A stretch of 13,852 bases of DNA from NCBI GenBank assembly GCA_027010905.1, contig JALVBA010000034.1, positions 1-13,852 on the forward strand, read 5' to 3'. The notes beneath the pieces are model-generated. The model did not search any database. It had not been told where the DNA came from and worked only from the letters and a program-made list of their open reading frames with translations. The DNA comes from Marinilabiliaceae bacterium. GTDB taxonomy: Bacteria > Bacteroidota > Bacteroidia > Bacteroidales > Marinilabiliaceae. The position numbers and the translations under genes are program-made. Positions 6,781-13,852 of the stretch are shown here, piece by piece (within the stretch, counting starts at the first letter, position 1; each line of letters starts with the position of its first letter).

Positions 6781-6832
6781 TGTTTTGTCATGATTTTTGC
6801 TTTGCTTCGAAGCAAAAACTCATGCCAAAACG
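6781..6832. repeat. Long imperfect hairpin upstream of hydC
   Basis: The arms GTTTTGTCATGA (6782-6793) and TCATGCCAAAAC (6820-6831) pair with one mismatch. The loop holds a perfect 16-base palindrome, TTTGCTTCGAAGCAAA (6801-6816). The outer arms equal those of the hairpin at 1733-1758, which has only a four-base loop, so this copy appears to be the same element with an enlarged loop. Confidence 0.75.
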
Positions 6833-6855
6833 ATTTTTCTTTTATTTCTCTCTTC

Positions 6856-6955
6856 CCCGGGGTGTTGCCCCGGGTTAAATTATTACGCTCCTACGGTGCT
6901 ATTTATCTTTTATAGTTTAACCTCCTCCCTCCCCTCAGGGAAGGGGCGGAGTGGG
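6856..6955. repeat. Type B and type A palindromes between hydA and hydC
   Basis: A perfect hairpin CCCGGGG-tgttg-CCCCGGG (6856-6874) is followed by a CT/GA-rich imperfect palindrome (6921-6955, with CCCCT and AGGGG arms at 6931-6935 and 6942-6946) that ends just before the hydA stop codon. These match in style the elements at 1541-1698. Together with the hairpin at 6781-6832 they form an array like the one before the NuoC-like gene, in the opposite orientation. Confidence 0.65.
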
Positions 6956-6961
6956 ACATTT

Positions 6962-8728
6962 TTAGATCTCAATTTTCTTCTTCTTGTCAAAGTAGTGAGT
7001 ATGCAACAGTTCATGCGACTTTTCACCACAAGGCTCACCCAGAAATTCAGTATAGAGTTTTTGAATGTACGGATTCTCATGTGATTTACGAATAGACTTA
7101 CCTGCATCCTCCTGATAAATGGCCTTCTGACGTCTCTTCAGTACAGTTACATCACCATGATGATAAGGCTGGCCTCCACCACCGATACATCCTCCGGGGC
7201 AAGCCATTATCTCAATAGCATGAAACTCCGACTTACCCTCTTTTATGTCGTTAAGTAGTGTACGTGCATTACCCAGTCCGTGAGCTATTCCAATATTTAT
7301 TGGTAATCCATCAAAATCTATTGTTGCGCTGCGAATGCCCTCAAAGCCTCTCAACTCCTTAAAATCGACACGGGCAAGCTCTTTGTCTGTGTGCAGTTCG
7401 TAGGCAGTACGAACTGCTGCTTCGATAACTCCACCTGTTGTTCCAAAAATCACACCTGCACCTGACGACTCACCCATAGGTCTGTCAAAATCATCGTTAG
7501 GAAGATCGGTGAATTTCAGGTTTGCATTTTTAATCATCTGAGCAAGCTCACGTGTGGTGATAGAGATATTCACATCGGCATCGCCATTCGCGGAGAACTC
7601 CTCACGTGATGCTTCATACTTTTTAGCAAGGCACGGCATTACTGAGACAACAACAAGGTCTTCACGCTTCACCTTAAGCTGATTTGCAAAATAGGTTTTA
7701 GCTATTGCTCCAAACATCTGCTGAGGCGATTTAGCAGTAGATGGAATATCCTTCATCTCGGGGAAGTGATGTTCAAAAAAGTTTACCCAGGCCGGACAGC
7801 ATGAAGTAAGCATAGGCAGTTTCACATCTTTGTCTCCTTCTAGAAACTTATTTAACCTGCCAAGCAACTCTGTACCCTCCTCCATAATAGTAAGGTCGGC
7901 AGCAAAATCTGTGTCGAACACATGATCAAAACCAATCTTCCGGAGCGCAGTAACCATCTTACCTGTAACAAGAGTACCCGGTTCAAGACCAAATTCCTCA
8001 CCCAGAGCGGCACGAACAGCAGGAGCTGTCTGTACAATTACTCTCTTTTTGGGGTTAACAATCGCATCCATAACCTGCCATGTGTAGTCGCGTTCAATCA
8101 GTGCCCCGGTAGGACAGACAGCAACACACTGGCCGCAGAATGTACAGTTGGTATGATCAAGATCCATCTCGAACGCAGGAGCAACAACCGACTCAAACCC
8201 ACGGTATATTGCAGAAAGAGTACCAACAGTCTGTACATCATTACAGGCAGTCTCACACCTGCGACACATAATACACTTATCCATCTCTCGAATGATGGCC
8301 GGTGATTCATCACCTTTGTAGTGCGACTTCTCACCTTGATAGTGAATCTCGCGAATACCCAAATCCTGAGCCAGCGACTGCAGGTCGCACTTACCCGATT
8401 TAGCACATACCAGACACTCAAACGGGTGATCGGAAAGAATAAGCTCCATAACTGTTCGGCGGGCATTGATGGCACGCACTGAATGTGTATTTACAACCAT
8501 CCCTTCGTCGCACGCTGTTTTACACGAAGGAGCCAGATTACGTCTCCCCTCAACCTCAACAACACAAACACGACAGCCACCCGGCTTATTTTCAAACTCC
8601 AAATCATCTAGTTTCATGTAACATAGGGTAGGAATATCCACACCTACCGAACGGGCAGCTTCCAGAACAGTAGTTCCCTGCTCTACAACTACCGGAGTAT
8701 TATCTATTGTTAATTTCACTAAATCCAT
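6962..8728 (-). CDS. hydA: [FeFe]-hydrogenase catalytic subunit HydA, bifurcating type
   Basis: A 588-residue [FeFe] hydrogenase that makes or uses H2 in the cytoplasm. Positions are counted from the upstream in-frame TTG at 8758; subtract 10 for this start. The order is: NuoG-like [2Fe-2S] domain (C46, C62, C65, C79), His-Cys [4Fe-4S] site (H111, C115, C118, C124), two [4Fe-4S] motifs (C162/165/168/172 and C205/208/211/215), then the H-cluster domain with TSCCPAW (318-324), MPCLAKK (374-380) and MACPGGCIGGGGQP (518-531). All H-cluster ligands (C321, C376, C520, C524) and the proton-relay cysteine C320 are present. The ATG at 8728 begins MDLVKLTIDN, the normal family N-terminus. The C-terminus lacks the extra [2Fe-2S] domain of the longer Thermotoga HydA. 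With HydB and HydC it should oxidise NADH and reduced ferredoxin together to give H2, or run in reverse. No maturases (HydE, F, G) are in the window. Confidence 0.96.
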   Translation of the reverse strand: MDLVKLTIDNTPVVVEQGTTVLEAARSVGVDIPTLCYMKLDDLEFENKPGGCRVCVVEVEGRRNLAPSCKTACDEGMVVNTHSVRAINARRTVMELILSDHPFECLVCAKSGKCDLQSLAQDLGIREIHYQGEKSHYKGDESPAIIREMDKCIMCRRCETACNDVQTVGTLSAIYRGFESVVAPAFEMDLDHTNCTFCGQCVAVCPTGALIERDYTWQVMDAIVNPKKRVIVQTAPAVRAALGEEFGLEPGTLVTGKMVTALRKIGFDHVFDTDFAADLTIMEEGTELLGRLNKFLEGDKDVKLPMLTSCCPAWVNFFEHHFPEMKDIPSTAKSPQQMFGAIAKTYFANQLKVKREDLVVVSVMPCLAKKYEASREEFSANGDADVNISITTRELAQMIKNANLKFTDLPNDDFDRPMGESSGAGVIFGTTGGVIEAAVRTAYELHTDKELARVDFKELRGFEGIRSATIDFDGLPINIGIAHGLGNARTLLNDIKEGKSEFHAIEIMACPGGCIGGGGQPYHHGDVTVLKRRQKAIYQEDAGKSIRKSHENPYIQKLYTEFLGEPCGEKSHELLHTHYFDKKKKIEI

Positions 8729-8849
8729 ATAATCATATTTTTCATTCTGTTTAATCAATCAAAATTTACTTTCTTTTCAATTCAATCATTAATTGAGGAA
8801 CTGAGTATTTGAGGAGTTGATAAATATATTACCAATATCCTATCATCAA

Positions 8850-10319
8850 TTATTGAATAAATATTGCACCAAACTTACACTTATCCATACATGCACCACA
8901 CTTGATACAAGCATCATCGTCGATAAGGTGTGCCATCTTCTTCTCACCGGAGATTGCATCAACGGGGCATACACGGGCACACAAGGTACAACCAACGCAG
9001 GCATCTGCATTAATAATGTATGACATCAGTGCTTTACACTGACCCGACGGACACTTGCCATCCTTAACGTGAGCCATATACTCATCAAGAAAATTATCCA
9101 TTGTTGATAATACCGGATTGGGTGAAGTCTGTCCTAAACCACACAAAGAGGTGTCTTTAACCACATTTGCCAGATTACGCAGTTTTGAAAGATCCTCCAA
9201 AGTACCTTTACCCTGAGTGATGGTATCGAGCATCTCGTAAAGTCTCTTGTTACCGATACGGCATGGAGAACATTTACCACACGACTCCTCAACTGTAAAG
9301 TCGAGATAGAACTTAGCCATTGAAACCATGCAATCATCTTCATCCATAACTATCATTCCCCCCGACCCCATCATTGAGCCCGAAGCAATCAGGTTGTCGT
9401 AATCGATAGAAATATCGAGGTGGTTCTCAGTTAGGCATCCACCTGATGGACCTCCTGTTTGAACCGCCTTAAACTTTTTACCATCTTTAATTCCACCTCC
9501 AATATCAAAAATAACCTCACGCAGAGTTGTTCCCATAGGGACTTCAATCAGCCCGACATTATTCACTTTACCGGCAAGTGCAAATACCTTTGTTCCTTTA
9601 CTCTTCTCTGTTCCGATACTACTAAACCAATCAGCCCCTTTAAGCAGAATAACGGGAATATTGGCGTAGGTTTCAACATTATTCACATTGGTAGGCATTC
9701 CTTTGTACCCACTCTCCGAGGGGAATGGCGGCTTAACAGTAGGCTCACCTCTCAATCCCTCCATAGAGTGAATTAGAGCAGTCTCCTCGCCACAAACAAA
9801 AGCGCCTGCACCGTAGCGCAGTTCAACATCAAAACTAAAATTTGTTCCGAAAATATCCTCACCTAATAAGCCATACTCCCTAGCCTGATCAATTGCAATT
9901 TTCAATCTTTTGATAGCTAAAGGATACTCAGCCCGAATGTAGATCAATCCTTTACTCGCCCCTGTACAGTAGCCGTTAATTGCCATAGCCTCAAGAACAG
10001 TGTGTGGATCACCCTCGAGAATTGAGCGATCCATAAATGCACCGGGGTCTCCCTCATCAGCATTACAGACCACATATTTTTGATCAGCATCAACCTTACG
10101 GGTAAGCTCCCATTTCAGTCCGGTAGGGAAACCTCCACCACCGCGGCCACGCAGACCTGAATTCTTTATCACATCAATCACCTCTTCGGGGGTCATATTG
10201 GTGAGTGCATTACCGAGAGCGGCATAACCTTCGCGGACAATATACTCATCTACATTTTCAGGATTAATAAATCCGCAATTGCGCAAGGCAATACGAATCT
10301 GCTTTTTATACTTTACCAT
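8850..10319 (-). CDS. hydB: [FeFe]-hydrogenase flavin subunit HydB (NuoF-like), short form
   Basis: A 489-residue NuoF-like subunit, the site where HydABC meets NAD(H) through FMN. Seen in order: the FMN/NADH glycine-rich loop GLRGRGGGGFPTGLKW (55-70), NADEGDPGAFMDR (86-98), YGAGAFVCGEETAL (169-182), the N3-type [4Fe-4S] ligands C347, C350, C353 and C393, a small CPSGQC motif (423-428) that may bind zinc or another centre, and a C-terminal ferredoxin-like domain with C441/444/447/451 and C471/474/477/481. Thermotoga HydB is about 626 residues because it begins with a thioredoxin-like [2Fe-2S] domain. That domain is absent here and is encoded separately by the gene nine bases upstream. The 121-base gap to hydA shows no feature. 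The C-terminal 2x[4Fe-4S] domain separates it from NuoF of complex I and supports the HydB call. Confidence 0.94.
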   Translation of the reverse strand: MVKYKKQIRIALRNCGFINPENVDEYIVREGYAALGNALTNMTPEEVIDVIKNSGLRGRGGGGFPTGLKWELTRKVDADQKYVVCNADEGDPGAFMDRSILEGDPHTVLEAMAINGYCTGASKGLIYIRAEYPLAIKRLKIAIDQAREYGLLGEDIFGTNFSFDVELRYGAGAFVCGEETALIHSMEGLRGEPTVKPPFPSESGYKGMPTNVNNVETYANIPVILLKGADWFSSIGTEKSKGTKVFALAGKVNNVGLIEVPMGTTLREVIFDIGGGIKDGKKFKAVQTGGPSGGCLTENHLDISIDYDNLIASGSMMGSGGMIVMDEDDCMVSMAKFYLDFTVEESCGKCSPCRIGNKRLYEMLDTITQGKGTLEDLSKLRNLANVVKDTSLCGLGQTSPNPVLSTMDNFLDEYMAHVKDGKCPSGQCKALMSYIINADACVGCTLCARVCPVDAISGEKKMAHLIDDDACIKCGACMDKCKFGAIFIQ

Positions 10320-10328
10320 AATAAAAAA

Positions 10329-10727
10329 CTATTCGTTGTTTACAGTTTCGTAATTAACCGGAATAATACCATCAACAAGCTTTCCGGTTTGGATATACAC
10401 CTCAATAATCTCCTGAGCTTTTTTCGTATCGACATAACCAAACACTATAGGCTTATTATCCGGTAGAGTAACCTCAATGGTTGGCTCAGCATAACAGTAG
10501 CCCATGCATCCTGTTTGGGTAATAACAGCATCAATAGCACGATTATCCAATTCATTTATCATATAATCCATAATCTCCTTAGCTCCGGAAGCTATCCCAC
10601 AGGTAGCCATCGAAACTTTAATCTGAACTATGCTGTCGGGATGTTCGCCCTTCTCGCGCAGATTCATCTTCGACTGCAGCTCTTCCCTCATCTTATTGAG
10701 GTCACTTAACGATTTTACTTTGGCCAT
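10329..10727 (-). CDS. Thioredoxin-like [2Fe-2S] ferredoxin of the hyd operon (detached HydB N-terminal domain)
   Basis: A 132-residue protein of the thioredoxin-like [2Fe-2S] ferredoxin family. The motifs are MATCGIASGA (40-49) and TGCMGYCYAEP (72-82), giving three visible cysteines, C43, C74 and C78. The usual CxxxxC start of NuoE-type clusters is reduced to one cysteine (the stretch before it is VSMAT). Three cysteines seem normal for this operon-borne subfamily as I recall it, so the fourth ligand is uncertain. The ATG at 10727 was preferred to a TTG two codons earlier. It is the first gene of the hyd operon, nine bases ahead of hydB, and corresponds to the N-terminal domain that Thermotoga HydB carries in one chain. 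It probably relays electrons near the HydB flavin. The first 30 residues are helical and highly charged. Confidence 0.85.
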   Translation of the reverse strand: MAKVKSLSDLNKMREELQSKMNLREKGEHPDSIVQIKVSMATCGIASGAKEIMDYMINELDNRAIDAVITQTGCMGYCYAEPTIEVTLPDNKPIVFGYVDTKKAQEIIEVYIQTGKLVDGIIPVNYETVNNE

Positions 10728-11069
10728 TATCAAATTATTTTCATTTGTAAACTACTAATTATTCTATCAATTAAACTCAACTCCAATATAGAGCAGGTTC
10801 TCCTTAATCGTTTCAACAATCTCTTCTACTGCAAAATTAAAGATTATAATCATTATTGGGAATAGATTTAATAGAGAATTAAGTAGTTATATAACATATT
10901 GAAATGGAGTTCCTGTTAGAGAAAAAAAACATAGCCACGCTATCTGCCAAAAAGAAAGATTGGACAATTTGTGCCAACAAATACATCTTTATATTAGGAG
11001 TTTAACAAATGTAAAAATATCAATCATTATAATTAACTTTACAAATCATTATCAACTCAAGCACTAATT
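10728..11069. promoter_or_regulatory. Divergent intergenic region between the hyd operon and the phosphohexomutase gene
   Basis: 342 AT-rich bases without an established gene. It must hold the promoters of both flanking units. A possible Bacteroidetes-type promoter on the + strand is TTTG (10968-10971), 18 bases, then TATATTAG (10990-10997), a partial match to the TTTG / TAnnTTTG consensus; the spacing fits but two bases of the -7 box do not. On the - strand no clear pair was found (TAGTTTAC, about 30 bases before the first hyd ATG, is a weak candidate for the -7 box). A 28-codon ORF lies at 10767-10853 on the - strand. No riboswitch or operator was recognised. Confidence 0.4.
10767..10853 (-). 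CDS. Candidate small ORF (28 aa) upstream of the hyd operon
   Basis: The ATG at 10853 opens a 28-codon frame ending in TGA at 10767-10769, 39 bases before the ATG of the first hyd gene. The product starts MIIIFNFAVEEIVETIKENL and ends YIGVEFN. The middle is a plausible amphipathic acidic helix, and the codons from GCA GTA GAA GAG on look like coding DNA rather than random AT-rich spacer. No family is recognised. It could be a leader peptide, a small subunit, the remnant of a lost gene, or chance. No Shine-Dalgarno is seen before the ATG. Confidence 0.25.
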   Translation of the reverse strand: MIIIFNFAVEEIVETIKENLLYIGVEFN

Positions 11070-12587
11070 ATGACCTACAACTGGAAAAAACTACAAAACG
11101 GATCAGATATCAGGGGTGTTGCCATTGATGGCGTAGAGGGTGAATATGTGAATCTCTTCCCCGAAACGGTATCGACACTGGGACAGGTATTTGCTGATTG
11201 GTTAAAACAGAGACTTAATAAAAAGGATATCACCATAGCTATAGGAACAGATTCGCGACTATCGGGTTCTGAGTTAAGGAAAGCTCTTCTTGATGCCATT
11301 ACAGACAAAGAAGCCAGTGCTATTGATTGCGGCATGGCCTCCACTCCTGCCATGTTCATGACAACCATAACACCACCGTTCAATGCCGATGGAGCAATAA
11401 TGCTTACCGCCTCTCACCTCCCTTACAATCGCAACGGCATGAAATTCTTCACTAAAGATGGTGGGCTGGAGAAGAGTGACATTTCAAAGTTGTTAGAGAT
11501 GGCTGAAATGCATACAATACCGGAGGTACAATCAAAAGGAACTGTAAAAGAGGTTGATTTCATCTCACTCTATTCTGACATCTTAGCTAACAAAATTAAG
11601 AGGGCAGTTAGTGCCAAAGAGTTTGACCATCCATTGAATGGTTTTCGCATTGTGGTGGATGCAGGTAACGGTGCAGGCGGTTTCTATGCTTCAAAAGTAC
11701 TTGCCAAGCTGGGGGCTGACATCAGAGGTAGTCAGTTCCTCGACCCTGATGGAACATTCCCCAACCACGTACCAAATCCGGAGAATAATGAGGCAATGAC
11801 TTCCATCTGCTCAGCGGTAAAAGAGATGAAGGCTGACCTCGGCATCATCTTCGACACCGATGTAGACCGTGCTGCAGTGGTTGACAGAAAAGGGAATGCC
11901 ATTGGTCGAAATGAACTAGTTGCTCTAAGTGCTGCAATTATTCTGGATGAAAACCCGGGAACGACTATTGTTACCGACTCCATAACATCCGACGGCCTCA
12001 CACAATTCATAAATGAGGAGCTTGGTGGTAAACACCACCGTTTTAAGCGAGGATACAAGAATGTGATAAACGAGGCTATACGTCTTAATAGTAGTGGAGA
12101 GGAGTGCCATCTCGCCATTGAAACGTCGGGTCATGCAGCAATAAAAGAGAATTACTTCCTCGACGACGGAGCCTATCTTGCAACCAAGATTGTGATAAAG
12201 ATGGCTCAGCTAAGAAAACAGCACCGTACACTTGAGAGTTTGATTGAGGAGCTACCAAAACCTACTGAGAGCAGAGAGTATCGATTGAAGATAAAGGAAG
12301 ATGATTTTAAACCGTTGGGAGAAAAGGTGATTAGTGAGCTTGAAGAATATGCCACCCAAACAGATGATTGGAGAATTGTTAAGCCTAATTTCGAGGGGGT
12401 ACGAATCTCCTGTACTGGTGAAAAAGAGCAGGGGTGGCTGTTGATGCGCCTTTCTCTCCACGACCCTGTTATTCCGGTTAACATCGAATCAGACATTAAG
12501 GGTGGGGTGAAAAAAATTGCCGCAAGGTTAGTTGAATTTTTAGAGGATAAGTCGTATATTGATATAAGGATGATGAATGGATTTTAA
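11070..12587 (+). CDS. Phosphoglucomutase/phosphomannomutase family protein
   Basis: A 505-residue alpha-D-phosphohexomutase, which moves phosphate between C1 and C6 of a hexose phosphate in the cytoplasm. Visible motifs: the entry GSDIRG (11-16), the catalytic phosphoserine loop TASHLPYNRNG (113-123, S115; the usual form is TASHNP), the metal loop DTDVDR (262-267, D262, D264, D266), the sugar-specificity loop ETSGH (351-355), and the C-terminal phosphate loop. The latter reads RLSLHDP (459-465) where most family members have RPSGTEP, so the phosphate contacts differ. The same TASHLP/RLSLHDP pairing is recalled from Bacteroidetes and plant plastid-type homologues, so this is a known branch rather than a damaged enzyme. 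The substrate (glucose-, mannose- or glucosamine-phosphate) cannot be told from sequence alone. It is transcribed away from hyd, and its stop is nine bases before the next gene, so the two are probably cotranscribed. Confidence 0.9.
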   Translation: MTYNWKKLQNGSDIRGVAIDGVEGEYVNLFPETVSTLGQVFADWLKQRLNKKDITIAIGTDSRLSGSELRKALLDAITDKEASAIDCGMASTPAMFMTTITPPFNADGAIMLTASHLPYNRNGMKFFTKDGGLEKSDISKLLEMAEMHTIPEVQSKGTVKEVDFISLYSDILANKIKRAVSAKEFDHPLNGFRIVVDAGNGAGGFYASKVLAKLGADIRGSQFLDPDGTFPNHVPNPENNEAMTSICSAVKEMKADLGIIFDTDVDRAAVVDRKGNAIGRNELVALSAAIILDENPGTTIVTDSITSDGLTQFINEELGGKHHRFKRGYKNVINEAIRLNSSGEECHLAIETSGHAAIKENYFLDDGAYLATKIVIKMAQLRKQHRTLESLIEELPKPTESREYRLKIKEDDFKPLGEKVISELEEYATQTDDWRIVKPNFEGVRISCTGEKEQGWLLMRLSLHDPVIPVNIESDIKGGVKKIAARLVEFLEDKSYIDIRMMNGF

Positions 12588-12596
12588 CAATAGAAT

Positions 12597-13852
12597 ATGA
12601 TTGACAAAGACCTGAAACAATTAATAAGTAATGGTGAAAGTCTTACGGTTGAGTTTAAAGAGTGTAAAACGGCTGTAAATAGAGATGTTTACAAAACCAT
12701 AGGCGCTTTTTTGAATCGTAATGGTGGTCATATTGTTCTTGGTGTAAATGATAACGGTAAAACAACAGGAATTAACAGAGATGCACTCAACCAAATAAAA
12801 AAGGATTTAGTGACATCATTGAATAATCCACAGAAAATAAATCCTCCTTTATACCTATTGCCTGAAGAGTTCGAGATATCCGGGAAAACAGTACTGTACC
12901 TGTCCATTCCTGAAAGCTCACAGGTTCATCGTGTTAACGGAAGAATATTTGACAGAAATGAAGATGGGGATTTTGATATAACATTACAATCCAGCTCTGT
13001 ATCCGAACTGTATATCCGAAAACAGTCTTCATATTCCGAAAACAGAATCTATCCATACGTTAACATTTCCGATTTAAAAAAAGACCTTATTACAAAAGTT
13101 CGGGAAATGATATCATCACGACAACCTTCACATCCATGGGTAAACATAAATGATTTTGAGCTTTTAAAAAGTGCAAGACTATTCCAAAAAGATTACCGCA
13201 CCAAGGAGGAGGGCTTTACGCTCGCAGCCATAATGTTATTAGGAAAAGATGAAGTAATACAAAGTGTTTTACCACATCATAGAACTGATGCCATATTAAG
13301 AGTTAAAAACAGAGACCGATATGATGACAGAGATGATATCCGTACTAATTTAATTGAAAGTTATGATCGTTTAAGCGCATTTGTAACAAAACATCTGCCT
13401 GATCCGTTTTTTATTGAAAATGGTATCCGTCTCAGTCTGCGGGATGCAATATTCAGAGAAGTAATCAGCAATTTGCTTATACATCGTGAGTTTACAAATG
13501 GCTTCCCTGCAAAGTTAATTGTTGAAAAAGAGAGAGTTCTTACAGAAAATGGGAATCGACCTCATGGATATGGAATTATCAATCCTCATAACTTTTCACC
13601 CTTCCCCAAAAATCCAATTATTGCACGTTTTTTTAAAGAGATTGGCCGAGCAGATGAATTAGGTTCAGGAGTAAGAAATCTTTTTAAATACTCAAAATTA
13701 TATTCCGGAGCAGAGCCACAACTATTAGAAGCAGATGTTTTCAGAACAATAATACCAATTAGAAACATTGAAAATACGGAAGGAATTGAGGGAGCTTTTG
13801 AGGGAGCTTTTGAGGGAGCTTTTGAGGGAGCTTTTGAGGGAGCTTTTGAAGA
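12597..13852 (+). CDS. AlbA_2 (Schlafen-type) / HATPase protein, 3' partial
   Basis: An open frame of 418 full codons from the ATG at 12597 to the window edge, with no stop. Residues about 14-130 match the AlbA_2/Schlafen AlbA domain: ESLTVEFKECK (14-24), then AFLNRNGGHIVLGVNDNG (37-54), a putative nucleic-acid-binding fold. Residues about 280-385 resemble the RecG-like GHKL ATPase domain of the same protein group: REVISNLLIHRE (288-299, N-box with N292), GYGIINPH (324-331), NPIIARFF (339-346), GRADELGSGVRN (350-361). From residue 398 the chain becomes EGAF repeated five times and then leaves the window; in relatives a helix-turn-helix often follows. These proteins are usually annotated as transcriptional regulators or ATP-binding proteins and can occur in defence or mobile regions, but the function is not established. 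The start is nine bases after the mutase stop, so it probably shares that transcript. Confidence 0.85.
   Translation, partial: MIDKDLKQLISNGESLTVEFKECKTAVNRDVYKTIGAFLNRNGGHIVLGVNDNGKTTGINRDALNQIKKDLVTSLNNPQKINPPLYLLPEEFEISGKTVLYLSIPESSQVHRVNGRIFDRNEDGDFDITLQSSSVSELYIRKQSSYSENRIYPYVNISDLKKDLITKVREMISSRQPSHPWVNINDFELLKSARLFQKDYRTKEEGFTLAAIMLLGKDEVIQSVLPHHRTDAILRVKNRDRYDDRDDIRTNLIESYDRLSAFVTKHLPDPFFIENGIRLSLRDAIFREVISNLLIHREFTNGFPAKLIVEKERVLTENGNRPHGYGIINPHNFSPFPKNPIIARFFKEIGRADELGSGVRNLFKYSKLYSGAEPQLLEADVFRTIIPIRNIENTEGIEGAFEGAFEGAFEGAFEGAFE
13788..13852 (+). repeat. In-frame 12-bp tandem repeat (GAGGGAGCTTTT)x5
   Basis: Five identical units, GAGGGAGCTTTT, run from 13788 to 13847 and are followed by GAAGA at the edge, so the array may continue. 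Each unit codes for EGAF in the reading frame of the AlbA_2/HATPase gene. The identity of the copies at every base suggests recent expansion by slippage. Because 12 is divisible by three, changes in copy number would alter linker length without breaking the frame. Confidence 0.9.

Noticed and set aside
6797..7084. 95-codon open frame on the + strand
   Set aside because: It begins in a repeat hairpin and runs antisense into the 3' end of hydA; the product has no family features.
8729..8758. Longer N-terminus of HydA from a TTG at 8758
   Set aside because: The ATG at 8728 gives the normal NuoG-type N-terminus; the extra ten residues are not part of the family. The same reasoning removed TTG starts at 6815 (hydC) and 10733 (small [2Fe-2S] protein).
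13014..13045. Short direct repeat with period 20 (CCGAAAACAG twice)
   Set aside because: Two imperfect copies inside a coding region, explained by local codon use; no further copies.

Overview
The window looks like a chromosomal segment of a fermentative, strictly anaerobic member of the Bacteroidota, probably order Bacteroidales. The evidence is the AT-rich sequence with weak or absent Shine-Dalgarno sites, a Bacteroidetes/plant-type phosphohexomutase, short GC-rich palindromes scattered between genes, and proteins that read like Bacteroidales versions of their families. The taxonomic call is inference. No rRNA, tRNA, CRISPR array or insertion sequence was seen.

Layout. (1) 12-5368, + strand: the 3' part of an operon for a membrane-bound complex related to complex I and group 4 [NiFe] hydrogenases: NuoH-, NuoB-, NuoC- and NuoD-like subunits, then a large fusion of a NuoI-type 2x[4Fe-4S] ferredoxin domain with an NfnB/GltD-type FAD/NAD(P)H oxidoreductase. 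A strong intrinsic terminator (5409-5455) closes it. Its upstream part, possibly Mrp-antiporter-like membrane subunits, lies outside the window. The NuoD-like subunit keeps only three of the four Ni-binding cysteines and the NuoB-like subunit has only three candidate cluster cysteines, so this resembles Mbx/MBS-type complexes more than an H2-evolving hydrogenase. (2) 5497-5997, +: a shikimate-kinase-fold P-loop protein whose shikimate-binding residues are replaced. (3) 5998-6287: an intergenic block of dispersed repeats between converging genes. (4) 10727-6288, - strand: an electron-bifurcating-type [FeFe] hydrogenase operon, transcribed as thioredoxin-like [2Fe-2S] protein, hydB, hydA, hydC. 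(5) 10728-11069: the divergent promoter region, with one candidate 28-codon ORF. (6) 11070-12587, +: a phosphoglucomutase/phosphomannomutase-family enzyme. (7) 12597-13852, +: an AlbA_2 (Schlafen-type)/HATPase protein running off the right edge inside an in-frame 12-bp tandem repeat coding for EGAF.

How they may work together (inference): fermentation yields reduced ferredoxin and NADH. HydABC would use both to make H2. The membrane complex would pass electrons between ferredoxin and NAD(P)(H) through its fused NfnB-like module while moving ions. The window would then place two ferredoxin/pyridine-nucleotide balancing machines next to each other, tail to tail. The most interesting items are the ferredoxin-NfnB fusion as the electron port of the membrane complex, the altered metal-site residues in its NuoB/NuoD-like subunits, the kinase-fold gene with a lost substrate site, and the EGAF repeat at the window edge.
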